Position numbers and translations under genes: made by a program. DNA of 64,000 bases from NCBI RefSeq assembly GCF_002999335.1, contig NW_020312080.1:44607-108606 (forward strand). Direction: 5' to 3'. The notes under the pieces are model-generated. The model did no database searches, was not told the origin of the DNA, and saw only the letters and a list, made by a program, of their open reading frames with translations. The stretch comes from Cyclospora cayetanensis (lineage: Eukaryota; Apicomplexa; Conoidasida; Eucoccidiorida; Eimeriidae). The first letter of the stretch is position 1. Every line of letters begins with the position of its first letter. Positions 12,101 through 24,836 of this stretch are shown in pieces.

Positions 12101-13768
12101 GGCTACAGTTGCAAATCCTGAGTCGGGAATGAAGCGCCTGACTGGTAAGAGGGAAACAAAATCTTACGCTACTGTACGCACTGGCGTTTCAGCTTCATCT
12201 AATTGTTCATCAAATCCCTGTTGACAGCCTATTAGTGCCCATTGCCAAGTCTGCGTTGGTGCACATTGTTGCTGTTATCATGGCCGTTTCACTCTGCCTA
12301 GACTACACTGGGGGTGTCCTGCATTCCTGTCTACCTAGCTGTTTTCTCTGCACAGAGGATGACCAAATTGGTCCCCTGTTGTTCTGGCGGGTTTCTGAAA
12401 AAGCAGCGGAAGGCATGGCAATACCTACATATTCGGGATTTCACTCAACTGATTTTTACCAGCTGGTCGAGGACGCGGGAGCCTATGGCTTCGACAGCAG
12501 GGAAACTGCAGTAGACTTAGATATAGGTAGCCTGCCATCTTTAAATATATATATAGTTCCTCATGAGCTAAACGGTAGCAAGCATTTATCGAATGCAAAC
12601 CCTGTGTCAGCACCGCATAGCATCTCTGAGGGTTTTATATAGATGCTTGGTATATATCTGCGATATGCAAGTTTGGGCTGCGACTGCACATATTGGTCTG
12701 GTGCACAATTACCTACAGCACCTCTACGCCACTTTCCAAGACACCGTAGGCTTTACCATAAGGACGGACAAGGTGGTGGGGAGTTTGGGCGAAGTACATT
12801 CTCCTTTAAAACGAAAAGGGAAGCTTTCTTCAAACCTTCGAAACTGGTTAAGGTATATGAGCTAGTGCAGGGTCTACAGTGGGCCTAAAGCCCGGCACGA
12901 CGGGCAATGATGCGTTGTGTAAAAGGGAAGGCAATCATTCCTTAGTGCTTGGAAGGTTGCAGCGGTTAGAGCTTTCCCTGTTGAGACCCGATAGGATGTA
13001 CTACATCACGCGGCCAGCCTTTTGCAAATCAGAAATTCGCGGCTCCTCTACAGCCAAGTTCTGAGTTGGAATTCGCCAAGCCAACAGGGTTTTGAGTACA
13101 GCTAGAAAGCCGGCACTTGTGCGGAAGAGCGCCGGGAGACTATTGAATGTAATTCTTATCGCACGCTTCAGGGACTTGACTGAACTGAGAGGCCAACCCT
13201 GGTTTCTCATTGGACTGAGCACCGACTCCCGCCTATAAAAAGATAATTCCCAGTATTACGTATGTCAGGCATACCCATCGAGAAATGTTAAGCTGGAGGT
13301 AGGTTCTCTAGAGCGCGCGTGGCCCGCACTGAAGTCAAATTGATCAAGGGTCAGGCATGCCCACAAGCATACCCCTTCTCTGAAATCATATGGGGAATAG
13401 CAAGCACTGAGCAAACTTGGCTGTTTTCGAGGTGGTCGCAGTCTTCAAGGCTACTTTAGGGCTCAAGTGAATGTTGAGGAGTGAGGTGGGGCCTGGTCCT
13501 GTGTTTCGGGCTGCAGCCGACAGGCAGTAAGTGACCTCGTGCGATTCCTTCTTTTGTTTACAGATCCTTCTGTTTCTTTATAAGTAAGACCATTATTGAT
13601 AGGTTAGCTAGTATATTTTGCAACAAAAATACGGGCAATGCGAACGGGTTCACACGAGGGAATCGCAGCCGCCGGTCAGAGGACTGCCACTTTTTGCTGT
13701 CGCGTTGGGCAGCAATAATGATTCTGTACAGAACCTTCTGTTCCTGACATTCTGAAACAGACAGTCTA
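9141..13768. other. 4.6-kb region without a supported gene
   Basis: Only short open frames lacking recognisable domains or convincing splice structure are present. A short TA dinucleotide run occurs at about 9335-9353. The region 12.2-12.9 kb has open frames on the plus strand with a vaguely RNase H-like stretch (GFTIRTDKV), which I do not regard as sufficient for a call. 5' exons of the CFAP65 gene could lie in the right end. Confidence 0.35.
9335..9353. repeat. TA dinucleotide run
   Basis: A short uninterrupted alternating T-A stretch with no other association. Confidence 0.9.
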
Positions 13769-16700
13769 ATGGAAAAACGTACTGCTCTAAGTTCCGGGGG
13801 AACCAATGACCCTGGAGACCCCCATAGGTCCTCCTCAAACTGCTTCAAGGAATGGTCAGAGAAATTGGCCCATTTAGGAATTGAGTGTTTGCCCGAGCTT
13901 TGCTGGAGCCAGTGGAGTGCTAAAAAAGATCTAGAGAAGCAATTGATTGTTAAAAATGTGGGTTTAAAGCCCTGCACACTATGCTTCCGGCCACCACAGA
14001 GTCGCTGCTTCTTTCTTCCCTTGCCTGTGGCCCGTAAGATCCCCCCCGGCATCACTTGGAGCATTCCCGTGACATTTAGGCCACATTATAATGATTCTTT
14101 TGAGGATATACTCGAGATAATAACTGAAAATGGCTGCTTTGATATCGTGCTAAGGGCCAAAAGCAACGAATTAGCTCTCTCTATTATTCCACTGTGCGTC
14201 GAATTTGGTATGGTGGCCATTGGAAGAAACGCAAAAGAAAAGCTGACAGTTCGAAACACGGGGTCTGTAGACGTAATTGTAAAGTGGAGAGCAGTGGCCC
14301 CCTTCTCTATTATACCTGAGATTTTCTCTCTTCCAGCACGCGAAAGTACCACTTGCAAAGTTACCTTTAGGCCAGCCGCGCCATGCACGTACACTGCGAC
14401 TGCGGTGTGCGAGATGTTATTGCCTCTCAAGGAGGCTGTTAAGACTCTTTGTTGTACCGAATGTCACTCTGCCCCACCCCGTACAAGCGAATCAATCGTT
14501 TCAACAGGCCTATTTGAAGCTGCATCCCCGAACGAAAAGCTAAAGGTTGTGGAAGGAGAAGGGACAAGCCAGATTGCAAAGTCCTATACCTTGCAGTTTA
14601 CCGGATCCGGAAAGATCCCTCTTCTCCTTCTCGGAGGCAAAACCACGGAAATTCTAGATTTCGGCGAGCTGATGCCTGGAGAGATACAAACAAAAACCGT
14701 GACGCTCACAAACACCTCGCCGGTCCTTGCTGAATTCACGGTACATATCTTGCACTGTAAATAACTCTGAACACCTGAACTCGGCTGTGACCATGTAGCC
14801 TGGTTGATATGCATGAGCCGCTGTTTCCGGTGTGGGTGTGAGTATGTATATGTATATGTATACACGTATGTGTGTGTGTGCCCCTAATACCTAACCAGAT
14901 AGAAGAGAAAGCGTTGGCTTCTTCTACGCCGGTTGACGGTAGGACCACTGCTGCAATTTCCGTGTTTGTGGACAGCTACTCCATCCCACCCCTCGGGTCG
15001 CAGCAGATTGTGGTGCGAGTTTGCTCCCAAAATATATACGAGACACTCCGCGCCGTCTACCAGGCACGTTTATTCCTTAATTTTTTTTGTTAAGATGCAC
15101 GCCTAAAAATCTAGGTTTTCAGCTATTGACAAAACAGGCAGTTCAAGTAAGTTCCTTTTGACCTAGTTTCTAGTGAATCGTAAAGTCCGGCATTTGGTAT
15201 TAAAGAGGTTTGGGATACTGGATGATGCTTGGCGACTCCGTAGATCAAGTGCAGCATTGGCTGCTCCCCAAATTTGGTCGTTGAAGGCAAGGTCAACCCC
15301 TTAAAGATTTTCTTCAAGAACAGTTTTGTGACATTCGGAGACCTGAAGATGCACACGAAGGTGGGCCATATGGCTTATGTCCGTACTAGGTGATCCTGAA
15401 AAGCCTAGCCTTACAAAAATCTTCTCGTGTGCGTTTGCTTTACAGGGCAGGCAATTGCATGGCTACTTGATTGTTGTAGAGATATTTTAAATGTATCTAT
15501 ATAGCCCTCAAAGCTCACCTAGTGCCCTAAATATCCATTCAGGTTTTATTTATAGAGTTCAGCGGTGCTTGGTTCGAGGTTGGGCGGTTGTGTTTTGCTT
15601 CGACGCAAGAACAGGCGACTCGGGTAGTTGAGCTCGTAAACGCCTCCTCAGCCCCAGCAGTGTTTTGTTTTCCTTCGCTACACCCTGAGAGCATTCTACA
15701 GCTGAACAAGAGATCTGGGATCGTTCCTCCCAAGAGCTTCGTCCAGCTGTCGCTTTCCCTCGACCTTAAAAGCCCCTGCTCCTTCTATCACAGGGCCTAT
15801 TGCCTTGTTAAAGGAGGCCCACACCCGTTGCCCCTTGACATCGTCGCTACCTGTTTCTCCAACTCTGAATACCCCGCCAGAATCACAAAAGGTCACATCA
15901 TCCTGCAAGAGTATGCCACAGTTCGTCCGATTACCTATTCTGGGTTAAGTAAAAACGGGATTAGGTAATGTATGGGGCACTAGTTCTGAGAGTGCAATCG
16001 GTTGGAGGAAGAGATCCAGCGTGCAGGACTTGACTAGGCAGGCTTTGTGGTGTAGCACCTGGCAACTTAGCTTAAAACCTCACTCATACGGCACACAGGA
16101 ATAACACATGGATTCTCCTGTGATTGCAGGTGGCGGTTATTCAGCAAGAAAAGCCTGGCACCAGGTTAGAGCCGTGTGTGTTATGTTTTGTCCCCTTGAG
16201 TGCAGACGCCTCCCATCGTGCAGATAGCTAAAGGGCAGCCTACGCGCATGGCAGCGCATGTCCATATGCAAGTTTACCCTGTGGTAGAGGTGAAAACGGC
16301 TTAGGCTTCAGGCTATAAGGTTATGCTTGCAGACCGATACAGATTTGACACCCTGGGACTCCCCATTGATGTTCCCCTTCCCGTGGTGTCGCCTTCCAGC
16401 CGTATCCTCGAGGCAGCAGATGGATTCCCCCACCACAAAAGGCAAGTCACTCTTCGCTCAGAAGCATCCAAATATGCGTGTGAATACAAAGAGTATTAGC
16501 AGCTTTGGCACAAGTCTTCCTTATGTCCTATATCATGCTTGCTTGCACTGGAGTAAATACAGAATCGCCGTCCTGAGCTGTTCAAGTCTAAAGTTCAAGA
16601 CACCGGGGTCCTCACTGCCTGTGGATATTATTAACAACACCAATCAACCAGTAAGCCGTACAAGTAAATGTACAGCTCTATTCTACAGCTTTTCATCCAA

Positions 16701-19700
16701 GGTTGCCAGCTCTGGCTAATCAAAGCATAGCAAACCCTTAATACATTGCTGCTGCTTGTCTATTCCCCTCCAAACTTTTTTCTGCGTATCTTTTTCTCTA
16801 CGGCTTCATTAGTCAACAAGCTGATTGGTCTATAGATTTCCAGTGGAAGGTGGCTTTCCAGCTTATGCCTGGCTGTGTTATTGTTTTTCTGAGTGCTATG
16901 TAGCTGTATTGTTGCTGGAGTCAGAAGCTGGTGATGGGTCGAAAGAGCGCCTTTTCCGTTTACCCGGAAGAATCTATTTTATCTCCCCTTACTTCTTCAA
17001 CAGTCATGTTAGCAAAATGCCGTGCTTCAGGCTCTCAACGCTAAACTTTGTCCCTACTTTGTAGCCCTCCTGGCATGTCCCCCTCTGCCTTTCTACTGAA
17101 GCATCAACCCCCCTTCCAAGAGCTTAAAGCCTCAAATGTAGCTGTTGCATCCTACATGATAAAATTCGATACGTGCGCTGTGCATCAGAGTAACTTGGTG
17201 TGGCGGTTGGGATGGTGGTGTACACCGCGAATTCGCTGAGGCCCTGATATATCCGTCAGCCCAGCGGAGTCATCAGGCCGTAAACCCCCAAAACTTTGTG
17301 GTCCCTCAGCTACTGCAGCTGGATCTGTTTGGATGTGCTGTATCTCCCCTGCTCAACCCACCAGAGGAATTAGAGGCCGCACTCAGTCTCTCCGAACAAG
17401 TGCTGAGGATGCCACCGTGTGCTATGGGTGCGCTCGATGCCCTGAACTCTACAATCGGTTTGCATTTGTATCCACTCAACCGCAGTCAGAAATCCAGAAT
17501 ATTTGTTTTAAGCCTCCGTGATCAGGAGGGAAATTGATTCGGAAATCAATATAGGGATTGCATTAGAGGGTATCCATGTCGTAGAGCATTTATCTTCAGG
17601 GCAACTGGCTTGGCAGGTGGTGCAGCTTTCGAACCGGGGCGACAGCCCAGTAGAGGTGGAATTTAGACTTGCAGGAAAAGCACCAGAGACAGTCACTACG
17701 AGACGACAGGCTGCAAATGACCTAAGGTTAGGGCTCTTGCGCAACTTTTTGTTTGGTAGCGTTTTGCGTCCTGTGTCCTATTCAGGTCTGCATGCTGTAT
17801 GTAGGTAGCCGAATTCTGCCCATATTGGCTTTGACTATGTGTTTTAGGATTTGGCCAGCATGGAGCCGCATCCCACGTGGTGGCATGCAGCTGTTTGTGG
17901 TGTTACACGCCCCTTCTGCTTCTTCTACTGCAGGGAGGCAGTTGCGAGAGTTTAAGCTCTTCAGTGGAGGTGCTCCGATATCCAGTATTCGCTTGCAAGT
18001 TTATTCTACTGTTGCGTGTGCCAAAATTAGCGTTGAAGAAAATCCCATCGTAGGCATATCAACTCAAAATTCTAGTGGAGATTCTAGGGTGCAGGGATTG
18101 TATCTTCGGGCAAGCTCTTGTCTAGGTCTCCGTTAGCTCCTCTTTGTGTGCTTGGGCATAAAGACATTGGGTGCTCTGAGGCATAGGACGTAGGGGTTAG
18201 TCTTTAAGGACTTAGGAATTGCGTATAATGTTGCGTACACCTCAGTTATTTCAGCTTGCAGGGGTTTGCCGGTCGGTCCGCCGCCTTGTTTTGGTTAAAA
18301 ACACTGGAGGGGTGCCTGTTAAGGTACGGGCAACAACAATTAGTACAATTATGGAAAGAAGCAGCAGCCTGCAGTGGCCAGAGGGGGCTGAGACGGATCT
18401 TGAAAGAGACACTCGAGATAAGCCCCGAAGCACGACTTACAAACAGAACAAAGCAAACCCTGAAAAAATATTGGCTGAGGAGAGCAGTAGGAAGGCAGAT
18501 CGCGGTCCCTTTTTTCTTGCAATCGGAGACATAAACGAACTGGCCAGTAAGAACTCAGCCCGGCCTTAATGCTGATTGTATCATCAGTAACGCTTTTCTT
18601 GTTGTTCCTGCTGTTGACACCGCACATCTTGCTGATACACGTGCCCCGAATGTCTCCCTAAGTGCAGCTGCTAATCACTGTTAGCACTTTCCCTGCTGCG
18701 CGGTTACCAGCTAGTCATGCACTTTAGGGAGCTCCCGGCAGCTGGCCAGCGTCCAGTTAAAACTCTAGAATGCTTACCCATGTACGGACCCATGTGTTTC
18801 TAGTAAGCTTCCATCATTTAGGCTCTAGTCGCCGTAAAGTATGCGATGACTGTTGCATCAGCGAAGGATAGCAAAGAGTCAGAGGAGTTTGTATTGGATG
18901 TCAGCGAAAGCAAGCCCCTCTCAGTTTTCTTCTCTCCCAAGAAGGCTCAGGCATTCAGTGGAACTCTTGTGCTGCAGACAGAGACTCTTTCAAACCACTT
19001 GCTGGTATTGAACCTAGTCTTCGCGCTAATGCAGGCGCTGCCACTACCGCTGCTGCTGGTGCTATTGCTGCATGTGGATGTGTGGCCGTTGGGTACCCTG
19101 CTTTTAGTGTACCCCTCGTCAAAATTGTGACAGGCAAAATATTTATTTTTGTCATAAGCTCCTCTCAATCCATCACCTGAAATATTTTGAAGCAATTGAA
19201 TCTCTGTCGTTGTGTACATACGAGTGGATCTTTTCGCCTGAATGCTTGCCGCCTGCGTTACATGCACAGCTGCAATCCGATGATTCCAGCGAAGACACAG
19301 ATGAAGTTGGCGACAGAAAATGGGACAAACTAGCAGAGAATCAAAGTAGCAGCATTGCTGACTCTGGAAGCTGCATAGCTGACGCAAGATGCAGAGGCGC
19401 GCAACGAGGTAGCGGTCAGGGGGGTTACCAGAAAGAAGTGGCGGGAAACTCCCAAAAGTTGCGCGTGCCTCTTATTGGGAGAGCAACCTGTCCCCAACTA
19501 CAAATAAGCCAAAAGCATATAGAGCTCGGTACTGTAACAGTCGGAACTACAATTATCAAACAAGTACAAGCCCCACTCCCTATGCTCTACACGCTTTCCA
19601 AAAAGCATTGAGCTCGAATCCTGCGCTCTACTGGCCCCTCCTCAATAAGTTCTTACTGGATTGCCTCCTTTCCTTCGGCAGTAAATTCTGTTCCGCGGAT

Positions 19701-22700
19701 TTAGTGTTCGGATTCAAAGTTATCCTGGTGTATGTTCAGTTGATTATACAAAACCCAACAGTGGCTGAAGTGCGCTATCGCGTGGCATGGGAATGCATTT
19801 CTGTTGAAGAGCCCCCAGAAAAGTGCCGAGGGCTCATGCAGATGCAGGCGGAGCGGGATCTTGCTGCGGCTGCTGAATTGTGTACACACACAAGGGTGTT
19901 GCATGCCAGATGCAGCAGCCGCCTCCAGTTCGCTGTCACTTGCCTTCTTCCCCAGCCCTTCCAGTTAAGGTTTTCGCTCGTCTATGACGACGAAACGGTA
20001 GACCAAAAAGCAGTGGACCTCGCTAGGGCACCCGCTGACACAAAACTGCACTTCCAGCAGCAGAAGCAAGAGACCTTAAGGCTGTACGCACAAAAAAAGT
20101 CTTAGTCCAAGGACCTTTCTGTAAAACGCCCCCATTACGCAAGCAAGCAACTTGTGGATGGGAAGAGCCTTCCTCTTTGCTGTGTTTCTATATGCTGTTC
20201 TTGCTGCATCTAGCAGCACCTCTAAACTTGCCCTTTTTGCGCCCCTATACCCTACCGAATGCTCTCTTCTCCACTTACCTCGCAGTATTCTTTTGTTTAT
20301 TCATGCAACTTTTGTGTTCTGCTGTGATTTTCATGAGTGTCTCTAAATATCTTCTTCTGCACGAGAACAGGCCTGTCTGCCTACTCTGTCGGGAAGCGCA
20401 CTCGCTTGATTTTCTCTCTTGCCTGTTTTACAGGGACGTATCTTCTCCTCTGTGCACTTTCCTTGTAAGTGGAGTTGGAGACATCCCTCGCGTGCTGTTG
20501 GCCGACGTTCGGTCGCTGTCTGGATGGGAAGCTCCATTCTCGCTCTGGCAGCACTTCCAGGCAGTCCAAATCAACAAGTAATCATGAGACAATAGTGCAC
20601 AAACCACATTTTCCAATACTGTGCCTTATAATTTAGCCTCTAGCTTTACATTTTGTAGACAAATAGCTGCAGAAAACTTGGCATTTGGATGCGCAGGTAT
20701 CTTTCAGATGACTTGACCTATGCGGACTTGCAGTTTGTGTCTTCGGACGGCTTGCTTGGGCGGCGTAAAGCCCTTTCCTTGCTGCCCACTGTAAGCTGCT
20801 ATTGTGGCTTCCGCTTCCCCCGTGTGGGATACGTTGACGGCAACCCTGGAAGGGGCACCTTGGTTCAGAAACGTCTCCTTCTGACCTTTTTCAACCCAGG
20901 ACCAACCACTGCTGAGCTCCGCGTTCTCACAGACAAATACTTCCAGGTCCCCTCGTTCCCTTCATGGATGAAAGGAAAATCCGTGAGATGTATCACCTCA
21001 TCCTAAGATGTAAATTTTAAGTTGTAGAGCTAAAATTCTACGACGCTGGACTTTGGAACTGTCTGGCCGATCTGTGTACCGGGAGGTATCAAGTACTCTA
21101 CGGAGACCGATAATGTCGTTCCCTAAGACGTTTAGAGGTTATGGTCTGATGCGTTTTCTTGGCTTGAAAAGGAAAGCTTTGGGAGGTCGCGGGTTTTGGT
21201 GAAGCCTTCTTCCTTGAGACTTCCTCCAAAGGGATACAGGCAGATTTTGGTGGAACTTTTCCCCCAGCTCCCAAGTAAAGAAGCCCCTACAGACGCTCAT
21301 GGAACTCACACTGGCTACAGCATGGCTCGCGATGACGCAGAAGAGGATACAGATGTGCCATTAGTGCTACAGGTGGCCCAGGGAAAGGCTGTGCGATTGC
21401 TCTTGAGGACTGGAGGTCTAAATCCCAGGACTCCTCTCCTCTATGCTCCTCCAAGTATTCCAGTGAGATACCGTAGCATCTCCCAAGGAAATATGGATAC
21501 ACAATAAGTTTTTCTCAAGCTTCAGGAAGACTAACTGCACATACTAACAACCAGCTGGAACCTTAGGGTAATGGTATGAGGAACTAGTGCCTAGGCCTTA
21601 CGCCGTTTGGCTCAATGTACTGATTTTTGCTTTGCGCTTGTGATCCGCGGTTCCAGCTGTCAGCTGCGCGTATTGAAAGCTCGCAGGGCTGCTTGCAATT
21701 AATTGAGCTGCGAAATGAAAGTGAAGTACCTCTTCAATGGTGGCTGCCCCCAGCTATCTGCGCAGCGGCTGGTTTTATGAACAATGGAAGGCCGCTGCTT
21801 CGATTTTACCCTTCTGAGGGCTTTTTGGGTCCCCTCTCTGCTGCCTACCTACTTGTGTCTCTAACCCCTTCCATGGCCGCACAGTACACAGTTCCTATTG
21901 AGGTACAGTACAAAGAGACAGAAAAAGAGGAAACCGAACTCAAAACTCTCTCTTTCTGTGTCTCGTTCACGGGATGTAAAGATGCATCGCAAAAGGCATG
22001 TGAGGATTCAAAAATTAAAAAAGCGGAAGATGAATTGTACTCACTACCCATCTCAGCAGCTCCCAATGCAAACGTGCCTCTCCCTCTCAACGCAAAGCTT
22101 TCCCGAGAGAGAATCGCCTTCCCCCCCCGGCCATTCCGGTGAAATCTGTTCTGTCGGCATTCTTGCATAGGCATGCTTCTTACCCGTAGCTTTGCTCCTC
22201 TTTTCGTATGTTTCATCTCCCTTTGTCATTCTCCTCATTTTTGGCATCACCTTTATCGTGTTTGATGTACATTTGATAAAATTCGCCAGACCGTTTACGA
22301 TCCTTACCAGTTGCGTCAGATACATGATTGGCAACCCTGTTTGGCTGTGATTTCTTCTGCTTCATGCTCATGCTTCTCATTGGTCTTCTGCCTCTCTGCT
22401 TTATCTTTAAACTGGGTTCCAAAGCTGCTCTCTCAGCGTATATCTTCCTTTGGGGCCCCATTTCGTTTCCATTCTTTTTTTCCTCTCATTTTGCATCGCT
22501 CTCTTTGCCACAGTAGCAGTCCATCTGTCGCTTTTTGTCAGTGTTTCATGCCTCTGCAGGTCCAGTGTGCATAGCCTCACTGCTCTCTATAACAACCACC
22601 CCTCCAAGACTTTGGTCTTTTCGTGGAACCTATCTTGCCCTGTCCTTGCAGCCATAGCCCTTGATGTTACTCCCTTGAAAGGTATGGCACAAGAAGTAAG

Positions 22701-24836
22701 GCTTCTGGTTCAAGGAGTAGCACGTCGCATCAAAGTACCCAACAGTTTTTCAAGATCTCTCTAGGCGTATCCACAGAGAGACACGCTCAACTGGATGGAG
22801 GCATCTACTAACTCGAGCATCCTGTTCAGGGTGCTGACATTTGTCCGTTAGGCGTATTGGGTCCTGGAGAGGACTGCCTCTTTTGGGTGACTTGCCGCCT
22901 CCCCGACGCCGAGGCGAAATTGAGGGCCCTGATAAGGTGTGACATCATCTGGGCAGATGACGCAGATATGAGCTTGGAAGAGAGTATTCAAACAGGTCTG
23001 TTCCCTCAGCCAGCAGAGCGATGATTGCCGTTACCACTAAAAGGAACATTGAGATCTTATTACTGTCTGGAGTTTTGTGGACCGAGATAGCACTAAAGAA
23101 CCCTTGCCAACCCAGATCAACAATGCTTTTGTGACATGCAAACGTACTCCATGTGACTGCTATGTGTTTGCAGCACCCAAGCCAACCGATGCTGTAGTGT
23201 CAGCAAACTTTGCAGTCCTGCAAAACCAGCACCGGCAGCAGAGAAGAGTGACGGCGAGTTCGGCAGCCTCCTTTTGTTGTACTCAAATTGAAAAATGCGT
23301 ACAAAAGGAGTTAGAGGTAGGCAGCTTCTCGCTTGACCGAGACCTTGCCTAAGGCTTACTCTTCCATGGAACATGTACCAACTTGAATTTTTGCTACCTC
23401 TGACTTCGGTTCATCCTACGCACCATCTCTCACCCACGGGCTGCATAGCCTACAGGACTCAGTTAATAGAAAATGTCCATACTGGTTTCTGATAGTGCCT
23501 CTATTCTTCTCCTCCCACAGCGCTTCTGCCTATAGGAGCGATACGCTTTTTTTGGTGTCTATGGTGGTTCAAGGAATGCACACAAATGGCTGAAAGGGGG
23601 CCATTTACTGGCGACCAACCTATTGGGGAACCTTTTCTGTGGAAGGAGCCGGACGAGTTATTGGATTGGCACTCCATGGGAGGGTCCCGCAATATACATG
23701 ATGTGGGCGGTCCTTTGTTCCTGCTGCTAGAGGCAGAGGTGTCAGAACTGCTGGAGTACCGTGCGCGGCTCACCCATAGGTCCCCCGCTCCCCTGCCCTA
23801 TGTGCAGAGGCCTCACATGGATGGTAGCCCCCAAGAAGCCGCTTTCCGTCTCTACCCAGAGACAATTCTCAATAGGTCCCTACAAGGGCCTCAGAGGTCT
23901 CTTCAGAAGGTCCAGAAAACCCTCTCATGGGAGGGAATAGTGAGGAGGACGACACAGGAAATATGTATTCTGCTGCTAAATGAGTTGAGCCGCAGAGCAG
24001 AAACGAGTGAGCTAGTTTGTGATCTGCTGGAAGACAAAATAGTGCCGTTTTTTACTTTGTTCCCTAAGATTTGCACATGCATCCCAGCAGCCCGCAAGCA
24101 GCTGCAGGAGCGGTGGCAGCAACTGCAGCAGCACCGACAAGAGCCAGCAGCCATTGCAAGAACATCAACGAGGCCATGTTCCCTTCAATTATTGTATGCA
24201 AATGCCTTTATGTACCCGTCTAGGGCGTCCAATTTCTTTGACCATGTTCAGCACAATTCTTTAAAAGTAAGCAGTTACACAATGATGCACACAGCAGGAA
24301 AGTAGTGCCTTTCTCTATCTCGATCTTTCGTTTAAGCCATGTGTCGTATCATTACTGATCCTTTTAAAAGCTTAGTTGGTATTTAAGTGTTTTCCTCCCG
24401 GCTAACACCGCTGTCAAATGATCTCGGCTTGGTTGTATCTCTTATTTATTGCCTTTCCCGTGTGCATAGTCCCAAACGTTTTAAAGCTCCTTTTGCCCTT
24501 TCCCTTGCTATGCCTCTAATTTCGCTGTCCTGTGGACCTAGTTTCTTAAGTTTGACATTTAACTACGCTCTTGCTGTGCAGCCCGAAACACTACCTGCCC
24601 TCCTACCGCCACCTAAAGTAGCAGCCAAACCGGCGTCAGCGGAGTCATCTACAGCATCTCCAACAACAGCGGAAGTGCCGACACCATCTCCACGAGGAGA
24701 TCGTAGCTTGAGTTGGTTGGGGAATGGTTCCTGCTGGGATTTGGAGTGGGTGCCGTTTATGGCGTCTATCTGCATCGAGAGACTGCTACAGCGTCTTGTA
24801 ACTGAGTATTATACGGAGGGTTTCGACGTCTTCTAG
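13769..24836 (+). CDS. CFAP65: CFAP65 (CCDC108) flagellar ASH-domain protein, many exons
   Basis: Well-resolved exons are 13769-14740, 14899-15067 and 15556-15943, with agreeing phases. Further coding segments lie near 16560-16650, 16900-17040, 17290-17500, 17518-17726, 17870-18060, 18270-18550, 18846-19030, 19230-19560, 19740-20105, 20690-20950, 21196-21470, 21650-22140, 22600-22740, 22858-22995, 23077-23318, 23586-24266 and 24580-24836; their exact boundaries are not resolved. Repeated ASH/MSP-like beta-sandwich modules appear throughout, with motifs such as LIVKNVGLKPC, IPVTFRPHYNDSFEDIL, LTVRNTGSVDV, PVDIINNTNQP and LVLVKNTGGVPVKV. The N-terminal block (WSQWSAKKDLEKQLIVKNVG onward) and the block around 15790-15900 (CLVKGGPHPLPLDIVATC) line up collinearly with animal CFAP65, a roughly 1,900-residue axonemal protein needed for sperm flagella. 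In coccidia the expected site is the microgamete flagellum. Introns hold TG/TA-rich simple sequence (about 14838-14880). Confidence 0.82.
14834..14881 (+). repeat. Imperfect TG/TA simple repeat in CFAP65 intron 1
   Basis: A run of alternating purine-pyrimidine dinucleotides (TG, TA, AC units) sits between the exon ending at 14740 and the exon starting at 14899. Confidence 0.8.

Noticed and set aside
12235..12888. Overlapping plus-strand frames, one with an RNase H-like stretch
   Set aside because: There is no consistent series of motifs, unlike the other retroelement remnants. The similarity is too short.
17625..17650. tRNA T-arm-like string (TTCGAACC) on the plus strand
   Set aside because: It lies inside a CFAP65 coding segment (QLSNRGDSPVEVEF) and no acceptor or anticodon arms surround it.
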